NCBI RefSeq assembly: GCF_018140925.1
Contig: NZ_CP073315.1
Coordinates: forward strand, 1,240,001 to 1,304,000
Direction of reading: 5' to 3'
DNA: 64,000 bases
Source of the DNA: Psychrobacillus sp. INOP01
GTDB taxonomy: Bacteria; Bacillota; Bacilli; Bacillales_A; Planococcaceae
The notes below the pieces were generated by a model, which was not told where the DNA came from, made no database searches, and saw only the letters and a program-made list of their open reading frames with translations. The translations under genes and the position numbers were made by a program. Below, one piece after another: positions 27,848-36,202 of the stretch; within the stretch, counting starts at the first letter, position 1, and each line of letters opens with the position of its first letter.

Positions 27848-28360
27848 ATGTCTTCTCATTCAATAGGCAAGATTTTAAAAGAATTACGAAAAGAACGAAA
27901 GCTAACCTTAAAGGAGCTAGCAGAGCAGACTAATGTCTCTATCAGCTTCCTATCCCAGGTAGAGCGTGGAAAATCGAGCGTTACACTTGAATCCCTAAAA
28001 AAAATTGCAGATGCATTAAAAGTGAATCCAACGATATTTTTCCCAGAAAACACAAAAGCAGAGGAACTAGAAGAAATAAGACAGCAATTCTATTACAAGG
28101 ACTTATCATGTGGTATGAAAGAAGCATCCTATGCACCTATACTAGTAACTCTACAGCCAGGTGAAAACGAAGGAAATGCCTTTTCACACGGAGGTCATGA
28201 ATTTTTATTTGTCCTAGAAGGGACTTTGACCGTTGTGGTAGACGAGGTAAAACAGGAATTACAGGAGCAGCAATCTATCATGTTCGATGCGAACAAACCC
28301 CATTACTGGTATAACTATTCAGAAAAGCCAATTCGTTTTCTTGTAGTTTCTTCTAAATAA
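27848..28360 (+). CDS. XRE-family regulator with cupin domain
   Basis: Transcription factor with an N-terminal Cro/C1 helix-turn-helix (LTLKELAEQTNVSISFLSQV, about 18-37; ERGKSSVTLESLKKIADAL follows) and a C-terminal cupin sensor (about 100-168, GGHEFLFVLEGTLTV and HYWYNYS). This SutR/PuuR-like arrangement usually controls an adjacent transport or catabolic gene. It is divergent from the MHS transporter, its likely target. The effector is unknown. AAGGAGAA precedes the ATG. Confidence 0.9.
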   Translation: MSSHSIGKILKELRKERKLTLKELAEQTNVSISFLSQVERGKSSVTLESLKKIADALKVNPTIFFPENTKAEELEEIRQQFYYKDLSCGMKEASYAPILVTLQPGENEGNAFSHGGHEFLFVLEGTLTVVVDEVKQELQEQQSIMFDANKPHYWYNYSEKPIRFLVVSSK

Positions 28361-28370
28361 TAGGCAACAC

Positions 28371-28412
28371 AAAAGAGCCCAAGCTGAATATGAATGGGCT
28401 CTTTTGGTTTTT
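28371..28412 (+). terminator. Terminator of XRE-cupin gene
   Basis: AAAAGAGCCCA pairs with TGGGCTCTTTT, followed by GGTTTTT. Confidence 0.85.
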
Positions 28413-28579
28413 CACAGTACATTATTAGCTATTACTCTATTCTACTTTCTTTGAACAAAAAACACCTATAATTCTATACGCGCCTTTATATTCATTCCAG
28501 GTTATATATGCTAAATGGTTTGTAATAGTCATTATAAGGGAAAAGCACTTAAAAAGAGAGATTAATAGGGGGAAGAAAT

Positions 28580-30034
28580 ATGGCTAAAAAGAAAAGTAAG
28601 CCATGGAGTAAGCGGAAAAGAATCGTGATGGGTTCTCTAGGTGTATTCGTACTTATTTATATAGCAGTTATACTGTGGCATACATATAAGCCTTTACCAG
28701 AAGGCGTTTCCTTTAAAGGGGAGATACATAATACGGATTCAGTTGAAATGATTACTGATTTAACCTATGCACAGGACAGAGAAGGAACTGGCATGGTACA
28801 CGAAAACTATATATTTGACGAAGTATATAACATGATCGAGGAAGCTGAGGATTTTGTTGTAGTAGATTTTTTCTTGTTTGATGGTTTTTACGATGAAAAG
28901 GAAGATTTCCCTAAAATTGCCGATACTCTGTCTACAACATTAGCTCAAAAAAAGATAGACCGTCCGGATATGCCAGTTATATTTATCACTGATCCATTGA
29001 ACAAGGGCTATGGATCCTATGAAAATAAGTGGTTTAAGAAAATGAGAGAAGCTGGCGTAGAAATTGTTTATACCGATTTAGACACTCTGAGAGATTCTAC
29101 ACCCGTCTATTCGGGTATTTATCGCACTTTTTTTCAATGGTTTGACTTTGGAGGAAAGGGCTGGATTGCGAATGCGATGGCAAGTGAGGCACCTAAGATG
29201 ACGGTTGCGTCGTATTTAACATTACTCAATGTAAAGGCAAATCATCGTAAGGCATTGGTAACGGAGAAAGAGGCAATGGTGACGTCTTCTAACCCGCACG
29301 ATGCAAGTGGGTTTCATGGAAATATTGCTTTGAAAGTAAGTGGCCCTATTTTAAATGATATTCTAGAATCCGAGGAAGCAGTTTCTTTGTTTTCCGGAGG
29401 ACCTAAATTACCCCGTGTTGATACAGAAGAATCTGGTGGACAATATCAAGTTCAGTATTTAACAGAGAAGAAAATTCTTGATGCGTTACTTGCGGACATA
29501 GCAGCAACTGAAGAAGGTGATAAAATTTGGCTAGGTATGTTTTTTGTAGCCAAACGAGATATTGTCAATGCACTCATAGATGCAGCAAACCGAGGTGTAG
29601 AAGTTAATATGATTCTCGATCCAAACGAAAATTCATTTGGCCAGCAAAAATCTGGACTTCCAAATCGTCCAGTCGTGCAGGAAATGGTCGAGGACACAAA
29701 AGGCAAATTAAATATACGTTGGTACAATACCGTTATCGGTCAATACCATACAAAAGCAATTTGGATTCAATCGGATGAGCATACGATTATTTCTAGTGGT
29801 TCCTCAAATTATACAGAACGAACATTAGACGACTATAATCTAGAAAATAATTTAAAGGTAATTGCACCAAATGATAGCGAGTTAGCAATAGAAATGGAAA
29901 CCTATTTTGAACGTCTTTGGAACAATGAAGATGCTTTGTACACAGTAGAATTGGAAGAGTTCCAAGATAACTTTACTTGGTGGCAACGATGGATTTATAC
30001 ATTGCAAAAATTTACGAAAGTGACTACTTATTAA
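28580..30034 (+). CDS. Membrane-anchored phospholipase D-family protein
   Basis: A 484-residue protein with one N-terminal membrane segment (about 13-32) and two PLD-type catalytic repeats. The repeats contain NHRKALVTEKEAMVTSSNPHD (about 213-233; first part NHRKALV) and YHTKAIWIQSDEHTIISSGS; both keep H-x-K, but the usual aspartate is Glu in the first and Gln in the second. Cardiolipin-synthase-like phosphatidyl transfer is one possibility; the altered motif makes the exact activity uncertain. GGGGGAAG precedes the ATG. Confidence 0.82.
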   Translation: MAKKKSKPWSKRKRIVMGSLGVFVLIYIAVILWHTYKPLPEGVSFKGEIHNTDSVEMITDLTYAQDREGTGMVHENYIFDEVYNMIEEAEDFVVVDFFLFDGFYDEKEDFPKIADTLSTTLAQKKIDRPDMPVIFITDPLNKGYGSYENKWFKKMREAGVEIVYTDLDTLRDSTPVYSGIYRTFFQWFDFGGKGWIANAMASEAPKMTVASYLTLLNVKANHRKALVTEKEAMVTSSNPHDASGFHGNIALKVSGPILNDILESEEAVSLFSGGPKLPRVDTEESGGQYQVQYLTEKKILDALLADIAATEEGDKIWLGMFFVAKRDIVNALIDAANRGVEVNMILDPNENSFGQQKSGLPNRPVVQEMVEDTKGKLNIRWYNTVIGQYHTKAIWIQSDEHTIISSGSSNYTERTLDDYNLENNLKVIAPNDSELAIEMETYFERLWNNEDALYTVELEEFQDNFTWWQRWIYTLQKFTKVTTY

Positions 30035-30063
30035 TAAAAAATATTTCCTATATACCAAGACAT

Positions 30064-30095
30064 AAAAAAACGCTGAGTATATTCAGCGTTTTTTA
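30064..30095. terminator. Bidirectional terminator
   Basis: AAAAAACGCTGA pairs with TCAGCGTTTTTT; it ends the PLD-family gene and the convergent gene. Confidence 0.88.
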
Positions 30096-30554
30096 TTCCA
30101 CTATTTCGATTATCTCCGTATAAATAACAGTCGCATAACTACTTAGTCGCTCACTTAATTTATCACCTAGACTTCTATATTCACTATCTGCTTTTTCAAT
30201 AGTCATATAAAATTCTGCTTCTAAGCTTTCATAATGAGGTTCTTCAGTTCCACTATTTTCCACAGATAAAAATAATCTCCATAGTTCCTCCGTATAATTC
30301 TTTTCTATTTCTGCGTATTCATGTGCTTCAACTTTTTCAAGCATTTTCGTCAATCTATTTAAGTACGTTTGAATACCCATTTCCTCAATATGCTCTGAAA
30401 ACCAATTGAATAAGCTTTCATGTCCTCCACTTTCAAGCTCACAAAAATAATTAAACAATATGAAGAAATCGTTCATTTTCACGTCGTCTGTCGGGAAAAC
30501 ATATTCGCTATAAGCTGATAAAACAGCATTCCAAATTTCATCATTAGTTTGCAA
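30093..30554 (-). CDS. DMP19/DUF4375-like protein
   Basis: A 153-residue acidic soluble protein. The pattern NDFFILFNYFCELESGGHESLF followed by WFSEHIEEMG resembles DMP19-type (DUF4375) domains, some of which act as immunity or DNA-mimic proteins. Highly negative charge fits that view. No toxin partner is adjacent. The assignment is tentative. Confidence 0.5.
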   Translation of the reverse strand: MQTNDEIWNAVLSAYSEYVFPTDDVKMNDFFILFNYFCELESGGHESLFNWFSEHIEEMGIQTYLNRLTKMLEKVEAHEYAEIEKNYTEELWRLFLSVENSGTEEPHYESLEAEFYMTIEKADSEYRSLGDKLSERLSSYATVIYTEIIEIVE

Positions 30555-30627
30555 ATCACTACGACTTACTTTAATTTTTTTTATTATTAATTCCCCCTCA
30601 TCCAGTCACATTACCTCAGATCTTTTT

Positions 30628-31101
30628 TCAAGTTTCAACAATATGCTTTATATGCAAAGGTAACTCGCTCATTTTCTCCTTCAAAAACTCTGGATATAGA
30701 TTTATAAATTTTATATCCTCCAGCGTTTTCCAATGATAGGTATGTATTTTTCCGTTCTCATCGACTATAAATTCATTGCCTTTTTGAAGCACTTCCTCAT
30801 CTTTTAGCTCTAGCAAGTAAAAGAAACAAACTTCATGAAATTGCTCATGTAATGTATCTTCCTTGAAAAAGTTTTCATTTACCCAAAGCATTCGGTTTAC
30901 GTTCACTTCTATTCCGAGTTCTTCTTTTATTTCACGCTTTACGGCATCTTCGCTTTTTTCGTTCATCTTGATACGACCACCTGGCACATAATAATATGGT
31001 TGGCCTTTGTCTTGCATAACCAGCAGTTTCTCATCGTGTACCAACAATCCTGCAACACGATAATTAAATCTACCCTCCGTAGTCTTAAACGATATATCCA
31101 C
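30628..31101 (-). CDS. Nudix hydrolase
   Basis: A 157-residue Nudix protein with the box GGRIKMNE, then REIKEELGI (about 43-65), in the ADP-ribose/MutT-like branch. The start is taken as GTG ending at 31101, because AGGAGG lies exactly 6 nt upstream; frames from ATG at 31134 or 31116 would swallow that site. The gene then overlaps the stop of the YbaK-like gene by 17 bp, implying coupled translation. Substrate unknown. Confidence 0.82.
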   Translation of the reverse strand: MDISFKTTEGRFNYRVAGLLVHDEKLLVMQDKGQPYYYVPGGRIKMNEKSEDAVKREIKEELGIEVNVNRMLWVNENFFKEDTLHEQFHEVCFFYLLELKDEEVLQKGNEFIVDENGKIHTYHWKTLEDIKFINLYPEFLKEKMSELPLHIKHIVET

Positions 31102-31582
31102 TTTTTTCCTCCTCATACCAACCTTTACAAACATCTACCCACTCAGCCGCTTTTGCAAAGGTAAAAAGTTCTTCACATGAAAGCTCAATTGCACTATTAC
31201 TGCTCCCACAAGCTGGTAAAACCGTCTCAAAACGTTTTAATGACTCGTCTAGATAAACGTTAATATGTGCTGGAATTCCAAATGGACAAACTCCTCCAAC
31301 TGCATGTCCCACCTGTTCTAATACTTCTTCTGGAGATAGCATTTTTGCTTTCACACCGAATATACTCTTAAATTTTGCGTTATCAATTTTTGTATCACCA
31401 GCAGCTACTACGAGTATACAGCCATCCTCAATTTTAAAAGAAAGTGTTTTAGCTATCCTAGCAGGTTCGACATTCAATGCGACAGCCGCTAATTCCACGG
31501 TGGCACTAGACGCCTCATATTCTTGAATTTTGTTTTCCATACCAAATTCTTTAAAATACTCTCTTACTAGTTCAATTGCCAT
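31085..31582 (-). CDS. YbaK/EbsC-family aminoacyl-tRNA deacylase
   Basis: Hydrolyses mischarged tRNA (Cys-tRNA-Pro in the YbaK group). The 165-residue chain is the single YbaK domain: TVELAAVALNVEPARIAKTL near the N-terminus, LVVAAGDTKIDNAKFK (about 62-77, with the catalytic-type lysine region) and GVCPFGIP, all family hallmarks. GAGGGATT precedes the ATG. Confidence 0.85.
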   Translation of the reverse strand: MAIELVREYFKEFGMENKIQEYEASSATVELAAVALNVEPARIAKTLSFKIEDGCILVVAAGDTKIDNAKFKSIFGVKAKMLSPEEVLEQVGHAVGGVCPFGIPAHINVYLDESLKRFETVLPACGSSNSAIELSCEELFTFAKAAEWVDVCKGWYEEEKSGYIV

Positions 31583-31704
31583 TATCTAATCCCTCGTTAC
31601 TCTTTCGCCGTATTTTTCTGACTAATACATCTATTCTACTTGTTTTCATGGAAATTTGCCTAGCCTAAAATAAATTTGCTCATAACCCAATCTTGTCAGC
31701 CCAT

Positions 31705-31741
31705 AAAAAAACAAGTAATAGCATCTCCCCCTATTACTTGC
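31705..31741 (-). terminator. Terminator of radical SAM gene
   Basis: CAAGTAATAG pairs with CTATTACTTG on the minus strand, followed by TTTTTTTATG. Confidence 0.88.
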
Positions 31742-31748
31742 TTTATAG

Positions 31749-32882
31749 TTATACAGTTGGTTGCTTTTTTTTCTTGCGCATGGACTGCGGTATATATACG
31801 CAGTATGGTTCGCTTTCCATATAATCTCCCGTAACATTGTATGCTCTGGATCTGGATCCTCCGCACACTTTATTGAACTCGCAGACTCCACATTTTCCTT
31901 TATATTTATCGGGACTACGAAGGTTTTGGAATACCTCCGAATCACGGTAAATTTCTACTAATGGTGTTTGACGGACATTTCCAGCTTTTATCGGTAGTAG
32001 TCCACTCGGAAACACATCACCTGTATGCGAGATAAAGACAAAGCCATTCCCATCGTTTACTCCTTTTGGCGCTCTTCCTAGACCATCGATTTTACCGGTA
32101 TCACCCATTGTTAATGCATCTTCATAGAAGATATGCTCTTTATCGCTCAATCCTTTTTGTTCGCGTAGTTTTTGTTGAATAACTACTCGGCGATAATGCT
32201 GGGCTGCTGTTGTTTTAATATCAAATGGTACGCGTTTTGATAGATTATATAACCATCTAAACACTTTTTCATGCTCTGCAGGTGAGATCATGTCTGTTTC
32301 TTTCCCTCTACCAGTTGGAACTAGGAAGAATACGCTCCATAGTACACAATTAAACTTCTCAACCATTTCCGCTAACTCCTCTAAGTATGCATAGTTATAT
32401 CTCGAAATAACTGTATTAATCTGTAAAGGCATTCCTAATTCATTTAAATATTCGATAGCCTTCATCGTCAAATCAAACGAACCAGTCGTCCCCCTAAAGT
32501 GATCGTGAACCTCTGCACAATGCCCATCAATACTAAAAGCCCACCTAGCTAGCCCAATATCTTTTGCCTTTTGCATTGCTTCTTTCGTCACATTTGGAGT
32601 AGCTGATGGAGTCATAGATACACGAACGCCCTTTTTTATAGCATACTCGGCTATATCAAATACATCTGGTCGTTCCAACGGATCCCCACCTGTAAATACA
32701 AGTAATGGATTTTCCATTTCATAAATATCATCTATTAACTTTTTACCTTCACCTAATGTTAACTCCAATGGATGTCTATGATGCTGAGCCTCTGCACGAC
32801 AATGTAAACAATGTAGCTGACATGCACGGGTTAACTCCCAAATAACGATAAATGGATTTTCATTATAATCTCGTGAAAACAT
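31749..32882 (-). CDS. Radical SAM/SPASM protein of the AhbD/NirJ-like group
   Basis: Radical S-adenosylmethionine enzyme. The cluster-binding motif is CQLHCLHC (about residues 21-28), followed by a (beta/alpha) barrel and a C-terminal SPASM-type cysteine region (CGVCEFNKVCGG and a final cysteine in SEPYCVY) for auxiliary Fe-S clusters. Relatives act in heme or heme d1 formation and peptide modification. The start is the ATG ending at 32882 with AGGAGG upstream. A Crp/Fnr-type palindrome at 32947-32964 and DUF2249 and Crp/Fnr neighbours suggest a low-oxygen or NO role. Substrate unknown. Confidence 0.85.
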   Translation of the reverse strand: MFSRDYNENPFIVIWELTRACQLHCLHCRAEAQHHRHPLELTLGEGKKLIDDIYEMENPLLVFTGGDPLERPDVFDIAEYAIKKGVRVSMTPSATPNVTKEAMQKAKDIGLARWAFSIDGHCAEVHDHFRGTTGSFDLTMKAIEYLNELGMPLQINTVISRYNYAYLEELAEMVEKFNCVLWSVFFLVPTGRGKETDMISPAEHEKVFRWLYNLSKRVPFDIKTTAAQHYRRVVIQQKLREQKGLSDKEHIFYEDALTMGDTGKIDGLGRAPKGVNDGNGFVFISHTGDVFPSGLLPIKAGNVRQTPLVEIYRDSEVFQNLRSPDKYKGKCGVCEFNKVCGGSRSRAYNVTGDYMESEPYCVYIPQSMRKKKKQPTV

Positions 32883-32920
32883 AATTTTTCCTCCTATTGC
32901 AAGAAACATCTTATACTTGG

Positions 32921-32964
32921 AGTCTAACATTTTCATATTAAATCCGAAGTGATATTATTCACTT
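32921..32964 (-). promoter_or_regulatory. Crp/Fnr-type site and -10 of radical SAM gene
   Basis: AAGTGATATTATTCACTT at 32947-32964 is a perfect AAGTGA-N6-TCACTT palindrome. Minus-strand TAGACT at 32926-32921 begins 29.5 bp from its centre, giving class II activator geometry. Confidence 0.65.
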
Positions 32965-32992
32965 ACTGAGTATTTAATGCGAGATAAACAAA

Positions 32993-33020
32993 AGATCCCA
33001 GAAAATTTATCCCAGGATCG
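32993..33020 (-). terminator. Weak terminator of DUF2249 gene
   Basis: Minus-strand GATCC pairs with GGATC around a loop with further CTGGGA repeats, followed by TTTTG. It is a modest hairpin. Confidence 0.5.
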
Positions 33021-33032
33021 TTTAGAGATATT

Positions 33033-33272
33033 TTATTTTTTACCGATAGCGACCCTCCAATGATTGGGACCGTTTTCAATATATTCCCAGGTGTATGTGT
33101 CTTCACGTTCCATCATAAATTGATAGAGTAATGGTTTTGGATCATGGTCATTGGAAAGCTCCAAAAACTCCCCAGACTGTATAGCATCAAATGCTTCAAA
33201 TATTCTTGGATGACGAATTCTTGGTTCAATATCTGGTGCGTTTAGTTTTACTGCAAATGGAATATTACTCAT
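33033..33272 (-). CDS. DUF2249 domain protein
   Basis: A 79-residue TusA-like-fold protein of DUF2249. Recognisable parts are KLNAPDIEPRIRHPRIFEAFDAI, LELSNDHDPKPLLYQFMM and the final WEYIENGPNHWRVAIGK. Family members cluster with hemerythrin, NO- and nitrite-related genes; function is unknown. GGAGGG lies before the ATG ending at 33272. Its promoter carries a Crp/Fnr-type box, and the divergent gene is a Crp/Fnr regulator. Confidence 0.85.
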   Translation of the reverse strand: MSNIPFAVKLNAPDIEPRIRHPRIFEAFDAIQSGEFLELSNDHDPKPLLYQFMMEREDTYTWEYIENGPNHWRVAIGKK

Positions 33273-33306
33273 TATCGTTCCCTCCAATATTTTTGATTCT
33301 GTTCAT

Positions 33307-33350
33307 ATCATAAGGCTTACTATTTTAAACAGAAGTGAGAAAAAACACAT
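33307..33350 (-). promoter_or_regulatory. Crp/Fnr-type site and -10 of DUF2249 gene
   Basis: Plus-strand AAGTGAGAAAAAACACAT (33333-33350) is an imperfect AAGTGA-N6-TCACTT box. Minus-strand TATGAT at 33312-33307 lies at the same 29.5-bp offset from its centre as at the other sites. Confidence 0.5.
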
Positions 33351-33355
33351 CGCCC

Positions 33356-33373
33356 CTATGATTTTAATCACTT
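33356..33373. promoter_or_regulatory. Second Crp/Fnr-type half-palindrome in divergent region
   Basis: CTATGATTTTAATCACTT keeps TGA-N6-TCACTT. It lies between the divergent DUF2249 and Crp/Fnr genes and may allow autoregulation; no -10 at the class II distance is seen on the regulator side. Confidence 0.4.
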
Positions 33374-33437
33374 GTCATAGTTCTCCAAAGACAAACTTTT
33401 GATGGTACAATGAAAATGACAGTCTCTGGGAGAAAGG

Positions 33438-34139
33438 ATGAGCTACATGAATGTGGAATCGATACAAGCACTTCTACAACGTTTTTCCTTATTTAAAGAT
33501 TTGACCAATGCAGAAATAGAACCAATACTTGATTTGGCAAAAAATCGGTTTTATCGCCAAGGTACTCATATTTTTATGCAAGATGATCCACTAACCAATG
33601 TGTACTTCATACATCAAGGACAAATAAAAATATATCGTACGGATATGCAAGGAAAAGAACAAATCATCAATGTTCTTGGGGAGGGTGAAATGTTTCCTCA
33701 TATGGGATTCTTTCGCAAAGGTACCTATCCCGCTCATGCAGAGGTATCAGAGGATGCGGTTTTAATATATATCCCAATTCATTTGTTCGAGCAATTTCTA
33801 AAAACTAATCCAGAAATTTGTGTAAAGATTTTCCGAATACTCGGAGATAAAATCGTAGACTTACAAAATCGGTTGGAAGAGAAAATTTTGCATAATACAT
33901 ACGAACAAATTATTTTGCTGTTAATACGCCTAGTAAAAAGTCATGGGAAGAAACACGACGACGATCACTATATCTTCACAACGCAGTTCACAAACCGAGA
34001 TTTAGCTAATATGATCGGTTCAAGCCGTGAAACAGTTAGCAGAACGCTCACTTCTTTGAAAAAGTCAAAACTAATTAGCTCTGATCCAGCAGGCAATATT
34101 ATTTTGAACATGGACAAATTAAAAGATGAATTGTTTTAA
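33438..34139 (+). CDS. Crp/Fnr-family transcriptional regulator
   Basis: A 233-residue regulator: an N-terminal cyclic-nucleotide-binding-type beta barrel (about 15-125), a dimerisation helix and a winged helix-turn-helix (about 165-225). The recognition helix SSRETVSRTLTSL has the Glu and Arg that read GTGA half-sites. Only one cysteine is present, so an FNR-type Fe-S cluster is not possible in this chain; heme, NO or another signal is more likely. It is the obvious candidate for the AAGTGA-N6-TCACTT boxes nearby. Start ATG follows GGGAGAAAGG. Confidence 0.9.
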   Translation: MSYMNVESIQALLQRFSLFKDLTNAEIEPILDLAKNRFYRQGTHIFMQDDPLTNVYFIHQGQIKIYRTDMQGKEQIINVLGEGEMFPHMGFFRKGTYPAHAEVSEDAVLIYIPIHLFEQFLKTNPEICVKIFRILGDKIVDLQNRLEEKILHNTYEQIILLLIRLVKSHGKKHDDDHYIFTTQFTNRDLANMIGSSRETVSRTLTSLKKSKLISSDPAGNIILNMDKLKDELF

Positions 34140-34145
34140 AGAGAC

Positions 34146-34180
34146 AAAAAGGCAACCAAATTAATTGGATGCCTTTTTTA
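34146..34180 (+). terminator. Terminator of Crp/Fnr gene
   Basis: AAAAAGGCAaCCAA pairs with TTGGaTGCCTTTTTT around ATTAA. Confidence 0.88.
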
Positions 34181-34201
34181 TGATTATTAGAAATTGAGAT
34201 A

Positions 34202-34468
34202 TTAAAAAAATAATACCTTTGAAATTAACAGCAATATAATGATTGACGAAATAGATCTGATCCAAATAACTTTTTTACTAACACCAGCTTTATTTTCCAG
34301 ATAATTTATATAAGAAAACGTAAGAATAAATCCAAAGAAAGGTAGCAAATAACCAGAACTAACTTCAATAATTTCATAATATTTGATGATAGTTACTGTT
34401 AAAAGAATCAGACCTAATGCACCTACAAACGTATGAAAATATAAAGTGAACTTATTGTCCTCCTCCAT
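34202..34468 (-). CDS. Small membrane protein, three predicted segments
   Basis: An 88-residue hydrophobic protein with segments at about 8-28, 37-54 and 66-87. I do not recognise a family. The start has GAGGAGAGAAAATGG upstream. It opens a run of minus-strand genes (34202-38477) with resistance-type relatives that separates two parts of the Crp/Fnr-linked region. Confidence 0.55.
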   Translation of the reverse strand: MEEDNKFTLYFHTFVGALGLILLTVTIIKYYEIIEVSSGYLLPFFGFILTFSYINYLENKAGVSKKVIWIRSISSIIILLLISKVLFF

Positions 34469-34495
34469 TTTCTCTCCTCCATCTAAAAGCTCATA

Positions 34496-35251
34496 CTATT
34501 TTTTTGTAACTTTAATAATCATAGTAGTCGGGAATCTTTTTGCTTTGTATAAAGAATAATACCGATCAGATACTTCTTCCTTAGTCGACTCATAATTTAC
34601 TGATACATCACTTTCTATTACAGAGTCAATCGTGAATCCTACTTTTATCAATTCATTTATATATGTACTGAGCTTTCTTTTAGGAATTACCATCGGAGCA
34701 TCTTCACCTTTGAAGTTCGGATATGTTGTTACTCCTTCTTCCTGGTATGAACCATTAAGACTAAGTTGCCCATTTTGACTGGCAATATGAGGATATAACG
34801 GATGATCCCAACTAAATACAAAGCTTCCTCCTTGCTTCAAATAGGAATAAATTAATCTAAAGGTAGTAGTCAAATCAGTAGTCCATCCAATAGCATAAAT
34901 AGAGTACACACAGTCAAAATACAATTTCGGTAATCCAATATCAACTTCCATAGGGGAACAAAATAAATGAGTTTCTAAACCTTGTAGCGTTTCCTCGGCA
35001 GTCTTAATCTGCTTCTCAGAAAGGTCGACTCCCCAAAGTTCGCTAGCCCCCCTTTCCGCCATATACAATAATGAGTGTCCGCTTCCGCAACCAATATCCA
35101 GTACTTTCTTGTTTGCCACATCTTCTAATAATCCTAATTCCTTTTCAGTTTGAGCAAAGGGACCATAATTAGGCAAAGCATCTACTCCATTAAAATGGTG
35201 AGCTACCACATCCCAACTTTGCTTGTTTTGTTTTATGATTTCAGTAGTCAT
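34496..35251 (-). CDS. SAM-dependent methyltransferase, class I
   Basis: Methyltransferase with motif I VLDIGCGSGHSLLYMAERG (about 54-72) and a UbiE-like Rossmann fold. The N-terminus QNKQSWDVVAHHFNGVDALPNYG resembles small-molecule methyltransferases. GGAGAGG lies before the ATG ending at 35251, so the upstream in-frame ATG at 35284 is rejected. The substrate is unknown. Confidence 0.83.
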   Translation of the reverse strand: MTTEIIKQNKQSWDVVAHHFNGVDALPNYGPFAQTEKELGLLEDVANKKVLDIGCGSGHSLLYMAERGASELWGVDLSEKQIKTAEETLQGLETHLFCSPMEVDIGLPKLYFDCVYSIYAIGWTTDLTTTFRLIYSYLKQGGSFVFSWDHPLYPHIASQNGQLSLNGSYQEEGVTTYPNFKGEDAPMVIPKRKLSTYINELIKVGFTIDSVIESDVSVNYESTKEEVSDRYYSLYKAKRFPTTMIIKVTKK

Positions 35252-35366
35252 AATTTCCTCTCCATCTCTAAAAATTAAATACACAACTCATTCTTCTGAT
35301 GATTTAACAAATAATAATAGAAAAACTCCGGCTCCTAATTTGGGTAAGCCCTTGACTATGACAATA

Positions 35367-36116
35367 TTATTGAGGACAGTAACGATTTATAATTTCAATC
35401 AGGCGTTGAGAATTTTCAGATGATACAGTTTCAGATAATCTTGCTCCTGCAATAATTGGTGCCCATTCAAAAACCTCTTCTTTCGACAAACCGCTCCTCT
35501 TACAGTAAAGCTGTAGATATATCTCTGCTAATTCCGTTGAAAACTGTGAATACAATAGGTAAGTACGATATATGTCAGCACGAATATCTCCTGCACTCGC
35601 ATCAACCCAATCAATAATTGTTATATTTTTATCAGACATAACCAAATTAAAAGGATGGAAATCTCCATGACAAAGTCTTTTTTCATATGTCAGCAATTCA
35701 AGCCTATTCATTAATTTATACTTTTGTCTCTGATCCAAAATAGGAGCCGATTCAATTTGAAGTCTTAATTTTTGGGACATAGGTTCAAGTGAACTTGGAA
35801 CAATCATATGGATTTGCTGTTGCACATCAATGAAAATTTCCATGTAATATTCGGCTATTTCCATATTTTCTAATAACATGCTGCCTAATGTTTTCCCCTT
35901 AATATATTCCATAACAATAGCTTGTTTCCCATCAATCTCTGTGACATCTATAACTTTTGGGACAGGAAGACCACACGAATAGGCTAACTTTTGCTTATTA
36001 GCCTCGTAAGTAGATTCTGTTTTAGGTAGAGATTCATTAAATATTTTGATAGCCATGTTTTGTACAAGATATATTTTTGCGGTATTTCCTATCGCTATTG
36101 GAGCACCTAAGTCCAT
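35367..36116 (-). CDS. Aminoglycoside-phosphotransferase-like kinase
   Basis: A 249-residue small-molecule kinase of the APH/choline-kinase fold. The nucleotide lysine is in MAIKIF, the catalytic loop is HGDFHPFNLV (about 155-164) and the Mg-binding aspartate is in IIDWVDA. The family includes antibiotic kinases and housekeeping kinases; resistance cannot be inferred. It lies between methyltransferase and erythromycin-esterase-like genes. Confidence 0.82.
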   Translation of the reverse strand: MDLGAPIAIGNTAKIYLVQNMAIKIFNESLPKTESTYEANKQKLAYSCGLPVPKVIDVTEIDGKQAIVMEYIKGKTLGSMLLENMEIAEYYMEIFIDVQQQIHMIVPSSLEPMSQKLRLQIESAPILDQRQKYKLMNRLELLTYEKRLCHGDFHPFNLVMSDKNITIIDWVDASAGDIRADIYRTYLLYSQFSTELAEIYLQLYCKRSGLSKEEVFEWAPIIAGARLSETVSSENSQRLIEIINRYCPQ

Positions 36117-36202
36117 TCAATATCTCTCCCCTCTATATAAAAATATTAGTAATTCAAATGTATGTCTAATCAACTTACAATTCCATTTGGTTTGATAAAA
36201 CT

